From Nonomuraea rubra (lineage in GTDB: Bacteria > Actinomycetota > Actinomycetes > Streptosporangiales > Streptosporangiaceae): a DNA stretch of 64,000 bases. The stretch is from assembly GCF_014207985.1 (NCBI RefSeq), contig NZ_JACHMI010000001.1:5005001-5069000 (forward strand). Direction: 5' to 3'. Below the pieces are notes generated by a model. It ran no database searches, was not told the origin of the DNA, and worked only from the letters and a program-made list of their open reading frames with translations. Shown here piece by piece: positions 58,916-64,000 of this stretch (the first letter of the stretch is position 1; every line of letters begins with the position of its first letter). A program made the translations under genes and the position numbers.

Positions 58916-61900
58916 CGAAGATCGCGATAGTCGGCATGGCCTGCCGCTACCCCGACGCCGCCTCCCCGCGCGAGCTGTGGGAGAACGCCGTCGCCGGGCG
59001 CAGGGCCTTCCGCCGGCTGCCCGACAGCCGCATGCGGCTGGAGGACTACTGGAACCCCGATCCGGCCGCGCCCGACACCTTCTACGCCAGGACGGCCGCG
59101 GTCATCGAGGGCTACACCTTCGACAGGCTGGGGCACCGGATCGCCGGCAGCACGTACCGTTCCACCGACCTCACCCACTGGCTCGCGCTGGACATGGCCG
59201 GCCGCGCCCTGGCCGACGCCGGCTTCCCCGAGGGCGGCGGGCTGCCGCGGGCCCGCACGGGCGTCGTCATCGGCAACACGCTGACCGGCGAGTTCACCCG
59301 CGCCAACGTCATGCGGCTGCGCTGGCCGTACGTCAGGCGCACGCTCGCCGCCGCGCTCAAGGAGCAGGGCTGGGACGACGACCGGCTGGCCACGTTCCTG
59401 GCCGGGTACGAGCAGGTCTACAAGGACCCGTTCCCGCCCGTGGACGAGGACACGCTCGCCGGCGGGCTGGCCAACACCATCGCCGGGCGCATCTGCAACC
59501 ACTACGACCTGCACGGCGGCGGCTACATCGTGGACGGCGCCTGCTCCTCCTCGCTGCTGTCGGTCGTCACCTCGGCCAAGGCGCTCAGCGACGGCGAGCT
59601 GGACGTGGCCGTCGCCGGCGGCGTCGATCTGTCCATCGACCCGTTCGAGGTGATCGGGTTCGCCAAGACCGGCGCGCTGGCCAAGGGCGAGTTCCGGCTC
59701 TACGACCGGCACTCCAACGGGTTCTGGCCCGGCGAGGGCTGCGGCATCGTGGTGCTGATGCGCGAGGCCGACGCGCTGGCGGCCGGGCACCGGGTCTACG
59801 CCACGGTCGCCGGGTGGGGCATCTCCTCCGACGGAAAGGGCGGCATGACGCGGCCCGAGGTCAAGGGGTACCGGCTGGCGCTGGAGCGCGCGTACGAGCG
59901 GGCCGGGTTCGGCATCGAGACCGTGTCCCTGTTCGAGGGGCACGGCACGGGGACGGCCATCGGCGACGCGACCGAGCTGACCGCGCTGTCGCAGTCCAGG
60001 GCCGCCGCGGACCCGGCGGCGCCGCCGGCGGCCGTCGGCTCCATCAAGGGCATGATCGGCCACGCCAAGGCGGCGGCGGGGGTGGCCGGCCTCATCAAGG
60101 CCGCCATGGCCGTGCACGAGCAGGTGCTGCCGCCGACCATCGGCTGCGTCGACCCGCACCCCGTACTGTCCGAGGAGCCCGCCGCGCTGCGGGTGCTGCG
60201 CCAGGCCGAGCCGTGGCCCGACGGCCGCCCGCTGCGCGCCGGCGTCACCGCCATGGGGTTCGGCGGCATCAACACCCACGTCGTCCTGGAGGCCGAGGCT
60301 CCCAGGCGGCGGATGTCCAGCAGGACCAGGGCGCTGGCCACCGCCCAGCAGGACGCGGAGCTGTTCCTGTTCGACGCGGCCTCCTGGGAGGAGCTGCGCG
60401 GCCAGGTGGCCGAGGCGGCCGCGTTCGTGCCCGCCGTCTCCTACGCCCAGCTCGGCGACCTGGCCGGGACGCTGCGTGGCAGGCTGCGCGGCCTGCCGTA
60501 CCGGGCGGCGGCGGTCGTCGCCTCGCCCGAGGACGCCGAGCGGCAGCTCGGGCGGGTGCTGACGGCGCTCGACTCGGGCGAGAGCGAGCTGTTCACGCCG
60601 GACGGCAAGGCGTGGCTGCGCCGCGCCGCGGCCAGGCCCCGCGTGGGCTTCCTCTTCCCCGGCCAGGGCTCGGGACGCGGGACGGGCGGCGGCGCGCTGC
60701 GCAGGCGCCTGCCGTGCGTGGACGAGCTCTACCGGACGGCCGCCCTGCCCGCCACCGGCGACATGGTGGCCACCTCGGTCGCCCAGCCGCGCATCGCCAC
60801 CGGCTCCATCGCCGGCGTCCGCGCCCTGTCCGCGCTCGGCATCGAGGCCGAGGTCGGCGTCGGGCACAGCCTGGGCGAGCTGTCCGCCCTGTGCTGGGCC
60901 GGCGCGATGGACGAGCACGCGCTGCTGCGCGTGGCGGGCAAGCGCGGCAAGGCCATGGAACGGCACAGCGACTCCGGCACGATGGCCGGGCTGCGGGCCG
61001 GGCCCGAGATCGCGCGCCGGCTGATCGGCGACCTGCCCGTGGTGATCGCCGGATACAACTCGCCCGGCCAGACCGTCGTGGCAGGCCCCGTGGACGCGAT
61101 CGACCAGGTCGGGCAGGCCGCCACGCGCGAGGGCCTGACCTGGACCAGGCTCAACGTCTCGCACGCCTTCCACTCGCCGCTGGTGGCCCCCGCCGCGCAG
61201 GCGCTGGAGGAGGCCCTGGACGGCGAACGGTTCACGCCGCCGGCCCGCCGCGTGGTCTCCACGGTCACCGGCACCGAGCTGAACGGCGGCACCGACGTCA
61301 CCGCGCTGCTGCTGCGCCAGATCACCGCGCCCGTGCTGTTCTCCCAGGCCGTACGGGTCGCCGCCGACGGGCTCGACCTGCTCGTCGAGGTGGGGCCGGG
61401 ACGGGTGCTCAGCGGCCTGGCCGGAGAGCTCACCGACGTGCCGGCGGTCGCGCTGGACACCGACTCCGAGTCGCTGACGGGGCTGCTCGGCGTGGTCGCC
61501 GCCGCCCACGTGAGCGGCGTGGCCGTCGAGCACGAGGAGCTGTTCCACGGCCGCCTCGTCCACCCCCTGGAGCTCGGGACGGAGTTCTCGTTCTTCGCCA
61601 GCCCCGCGGAGTCCGCGCCGAAACCCGTCGTCAAGGCGGCGCCCGTCGCCCGGCCCGTTGCCAAGGACGAGCCGGCGCGGCAGAGCGCGGAGCGGACCGG
61701 CGAGTCCACCACGGACCTGCTGCGCCGCCTGGCCGCCGAACGCGTGGAGCTCCCGCTGGAGCTGGTCACCGCCGACAGCAAGCCGCTGGACGGCCTGCAC
61801 CTCAGCTCCGTCACCGTCATGCACATCCTCGACCAGGCCACCCAGCACCTCGGCATGCCCGCCGTGCAGCTGCCCAACGTGGCCACCGCCACCCTGGGCG

Positions 61901-64000
61901 AGCTCGGCGAGGCGCTGGACAGGCTCGCGGCCGAGCCGCGCGACCAGCGGGCCCGCGGCGTCGCCGCCGCGGCCACGTGGGTGCGGCCGTTCACCGTCGA
62001 CCTGGACGAGCTGCCGGTGCCCCGGCGGGTGGCCAAGGAGCAGCAGGGCCGGTGGGAGCTGTTCGCGCCCGCGGGATCCGGCCTCGGGCAGCCGCTGCGG
62101 GAGGCGCTCGAACAGGAGAAGGTTGGTTCAGGTGTGCTGGTGTGCCTACCGCCGCACTGCGCGATGGAGGACCTGGAGCAGGCGCTGCTCGGCGCCAAGG
62201 CCGCGCTCTCGGCGGGGCCCGGCACCCGGTTCGTCCTGGTCCAGCACGGCAGGGGCGCCGCCGGGCTGGCCAAGACGCTCCACCTGGAGGCCGTCGGGCT
62301 GCGCACTACCGTCGTGCAGGTACCGCAGGCGCCCGAGGTGATCGGGCCTGAGGTGATCGGGAAGGTCGTTGCCGAGGTGGCCGCCACCTCGGACTTCTCC
62401 GAGGTGCACTACGACGCCGGCGGCGTCCGGCGCGTCCCGACCCTTCGGGCGATGCCCGCCGCCCAGGAACGCGAGGAGCACCCGCTCACACCGGACGACG
62501 TGCTGCTGGTGACCGGCGGCGGCAAGGGGATCACGGCCGAGTGCGCGATCGCCATGGCCGGCTCTCCTCCGGGCGGCGCGGCGGGCAGCGCTGCAGGCGG
62601 TGACTCGGGCGGTGCTCCGGGCGGTGCCAAGCTGGCGCTGCTCGGCCGTTCCGACCCGGCCCAGGACGAGGAGCTGGCCGCGAACCTGCGCCGCATGACC
62701 GAGTCCGGCCTGACCGTCCACTACGTCAGGGCCGACGCCGCCGACCCCGCCCAGGTGCGGCAGGCCGTCGAGGAGGCCGAGCGGGTGCTCGGCCCGGTGA
62801 CGGCGATCCTGCACGGCGCCGGCTACAACGCCCCCGCCGGCATCGCCGGCCTCGGCCCGGACGACTTCGCCCGCACGTTCGCCCCCAAGGTGGACGGCCT
62901 GCGCAACGTCCTCGCCGCGGTGGACCCGGCCCGGCTGCGCCTGCTGGTCACCCTCGGCAGCATCATCGGCAGGGCGGGCCTGCAGGGCGAGGCGCACTAC
63001 GCCACCGCCAACGAGTGGCTGGCCGACCTCACCGCCGAGACCGGCGCGGCCAACCCCGGCTGCAGGAGCCTGTGCCTGGAATGGTCGGTGTGGTCCGACG
63101 TCGGCATGGGCGAGCGGCTGTCGGTGGTGGACCGGCTCACCGAGCAGGGCATCACGCCCATCCCCGTCGAGCAGGGCGTGCAGATCATGCGCAGGCTCGT
63201 CACCGACCCCGCCACCGAGGGTGTCGTGGTGATCAGCGGGCGCACCGAGGGCGTCGCCACCGTCAGGCGCGACGAACCCGAGCTGCCGCTGCTGCGCTTC
63301 GTCGGCACCCCTCTCGTCCGCTACCACGGGGTGGAGCTGGTCAGCGAGGTCGAGTTGAACGCCGGCACCGACCTCTACCTGGCTGACCACCTGCTCGACG
63401 GCAACCTCCTGTTCCCCGCCGTGATCGGCATGGAGGCCATGAGCCAGGTGGCGTGCGCCGCCACCGGCCGCCAGGAGACGCCCGTCATCGAACGGGCCGC
63501 CTTCTCCCGGCCGATCATCGTGCCACCGGAGGGGAGCACCACGCTCAGGATCGCCGCCGCAGCCACCGGCGACGACACGGTCGCCGTCACGATCCGCAGC
63601 GCGGAGACCGGCTTCGAGGTCGACCACTTCAGCGCCGAACTCCGCTTCGACGCCGGACCCTGCCCCGAGGGCCCGCCCGGCCAGATCCCGGACGGCCTGC
63701 CCCCGGTGGCACTCGAGCCCGACACCGACCTGTACGGCCAGGTGCTCTTCCAGGGCAGCCGCTTCCAGCGCCTGCGCCGCTACCACCGGGCGGCGGCCCG
63801 CCACGTGGACGCCGACCTCGCGGTGGAGCAGGACGGCTCGTGGTTCGCCGGATACCTGCCGGGCGAGCTGCTGCTCGGCGACCCCGGCATGCGGGACGCG
63901 CTGATGCACGGCAACCAGGTCTGCGTCCCCGACGCCACGCTGCTGCCGACCGGCATCGACCGGGTGCGCCCCGGCGGCCGCACCCTGGACGACCTGGACG
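58912..64000 (+). CDS. pksE: Enediyne iterative polyketide synthase PKSE, 3' end outside window
   Basis: At least 1696 residues in frame to the window edge; the family is usually about 1,900-2,000. Domains: KS (Cys211 in VDGACSSSLLSV, His344 in FEGHGTGTA, His384 in GMIGHAKAAAG); AT with Ser653 in GHSLGELSALCWAG; the unusual enediyne ACP in DSKPLDGLHLSSVTVMHIL (phosphopantetheine Ser965 or Ser966); KR with TGGGKGI at 1201-1207 and Tyr1363; DH with His1493 in LADHLLDGNLLFPAVIGMEA. The C-terminal phosphopantetheinyl transferase domain lies beyond the window. It makes the linear polyene precursor. A Gly/Ala-rich insertion follows the KR nucleotide loop, near residues 1214-1240. Confidence 0.97.
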   Translation, partial: MTKIAIVGMACRYPDAASPRELWENAVAGRRAFRRLPDSRMRLEDYWNPDPAAPDTFYARTAAVIEGYTFDRLGHRIAGSTYRSTDLTHWLALDMAGRALADAGFPEGGGLPRARTGVVIGNTLTGEFTRANVMRLRWPYVRRTLAAALKEQGWDDDRLATFLAGYEQVYKDPFPPVDEDTLAGGLANTIAGRICNHYDLHGGGYIVDGACSSSLLSVVTSAKALSDGELDVAVAGGVDLSIDPFEVIGFAKTGALAKGEFRLYDRHSNGFWPGEGCGIVVLMREADALAAGHRVYATVAGWGISSDGKGGMTRPEVKGYRLALERAYERAGFGIETVSLFEGHGTGTAIGDATELTALSQSRAAADPAAPPAAVGSIKGMIGHAKAAAGVAGLIKAAMAVHEQVLPPTIGCVDPHPVLSEEPAALRVLRQAEPWPDGRPLRAGVTAMGFGGINTHVVLEAEAPRRRMSSRTRALATAQQDAELFLFDAASWEELRGQVAEAAAFVPAVSYAQLGDLAGTLRGRLRGLPYRAAAVVASPEDAERQLGRVLTALDSGESELFTPDGKAWLRRAAARPRVGFLFPGQGSGRGTGGGALRRRLPCVDELYRTAALPATGDMVATSVAQPRIATGSIAGVRALSALGIEAEVGVGHSLGELSALCWAGAMDEHALLRVAGKRGKAMERHSDSGTMAGLRAGPEIARRLIGDLPVVIAGYNSPGQTVVAGPVDAIDQVGQAATREGLTWTRLNVSHAFHSPLVAPAAQALEEALDGERFTPPARRVVSTVTGTELNGGTDVTALLLRQITAPVLFSQAVRVAADGLDLLVEVGPGRVLSGLAGELTDVPAVALDTDSESLTGLLGVVAAAHVSGVAVEHEELFHGRLVHPLELGTEFSFFASPAESAPKPVVKAAPVARPVAKDEPARQSAERTGESTTDLLRRLAAERVELPLELVTADSKPLDGLHLSSVTVMHILDQATQHLGMPAVQLPNVATATLGELGEALDRLAAEPRDQRARGVAAAATWVRPFTVDLDELPVPRRVAKEQQGRWELFAPAGSGLGQPLREALEQEKVGSGVLVCLPPHCAMEDLEQALLGAKAALSAGPGTRFVLVQHGRGAAGLAKTLHLEAVGLRTTVVQVPQAPEVIGPEVIGKVVAEVAATSDFSEVHYDAGGVRRVPTLRAMPAAQEREEHPLTPDDVLLVTGGGKGITAECAIAMAGSPPGGAAGSAAGGDSGGAPGGAKLALLGRSDPAQDEELAANLRRMTESGLTVHYVRADAADPAQVRQAVEEAERVLGPVTAILHGAGYNAPAGIAGLGPDDFARTFAPKVDGLRNVLAAVDPARLRLLVTLGSIIGRAGLQGEAHYATANEWLADLTAETGAANPGCRSLCLEWSVWSDVGMGERLSVVDRLTEQGITPIPVEQGVQIMRRLVTDPATEGVVVISGRTEGVATVRRDEPELPLLRFVGTPLVRYHGVELVSEVELNAGTDLYLADHLLDGNLLFPAVIGMEAMSQVACAATGRQETPVIERAAFSRPIIVPPEGSTTLRIAAAATGDDTVAVTIRSAETGFEVDHFSAELRFDAGPCPEGPPGQIPDGLPPVALEPDTDLYGQVLFQGSRFQRLRRYHRAAARHVDADLAVEQDGSWFAGYLPGELLLGDPGMRDALMHGNQVCVPDATLLPTGIDRVRPGGRTLDDLD

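Noticed and set aside
1..64000. CRISPR arrays, tRNA genes, insertion sequences or attachment sites
   Set aside because: No regularly spaced repeats, clover-leaf sequences, transposase or integrase frames were found by eye; only short coding tandem repeats are present.

Overview
The window is very GC-rich, gene-dense DNA of an actinomycete. GTG and TTG starts, short ATGA/GTGA overlaps, an AfsR-type SARP regulator, an MbtH-like protein and an enediyne polyketide synthase all fit. The genus cannot be fixed from the sequence; frequent AGG arginine codons would suit Streptosporangiales such as Nonomuraea or Actinomadura, but that is a guess. There are no tRNA or rRNA genes, no transposases and no CRISPR array. 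Nearly every gene can be placed in one large biosynthetic cluster for a nine-membered, C-1027-like enediyne.

Right end (52.5-64 kb): the enediyne core. A membrane protein, two DUF1702 proteins (one is UnbL/E3), UnbV/E4, UnbU/E5 and the iterative synthase PKSE (KS-AT-ACP-KR-DH, cut off before its C-terminal domain) run in one direction. Two large regulators lie to the left (AfsR-like SARP, 43.7-46.9 kb; LuxR/LAL type, 49.7-52.5 kb). Between them are a repeat-rich exported peptide, a transthyretin-like protein without the usual catalytic residues, and an isopropylmalate synthase.

Middle (32.5-43.7 kb): one long rightward operon with two products. The first half (flavin halogenase, adenylation-carrier didomain, MbtH, 4-hydroxymandelate synthase, free-standing condensation enzyme) looks like a route to a carrier-bound chlorinated 4-hydroxymandelate that is then esterified or amidated, where C-1027 uses beta-tyrosine. 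The second half (glycosyltransferase, 4,6-dehydratase, C-methyltransferase, N-methyltransferase, aminotransferase), with the nucleotidyltransferase at 8.7 kb, matches the C-1027 aminosugar set.

Left and centre (0-32.4 kb): tailoring, precursor supply and export in many short divergent operons. They include tryptophan 2,3-dioxygenase plus kynureninase (anthranilate-type supply), an arylamine N-acyltransferase fold, a free adenylating enzyme and an ACP, an SgcF-type epoxide hydrolase, an SgcJ-type protein, an HpaB/SgcC-type hydroxylase, O-methyltransferase, P450, two group-D flavin monooxygenases, a CoA-transferase with a crotonase, a multicopper oxidase, two DUF1579-like proteins and three transporters.

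The most notable new signal is regulatory. A 16-bp element, GCA-N7-AGATGC in gene sense, occurs ten times, each time 19-70 bp before a start codon and always in the same orientation to that gene; two loci carry it as matched divergent pairs. It appears to tie the scattered tailoring operons into one regulon. The other candidates for something undescribed are two small exported peptides with Trp-Pro or Pro-Trp tandem repeats, the inactive-looking transthyretin homologue, a solute-binding protein without a signal peptide, and a nested inverted repeat ending two bases before a start codon.
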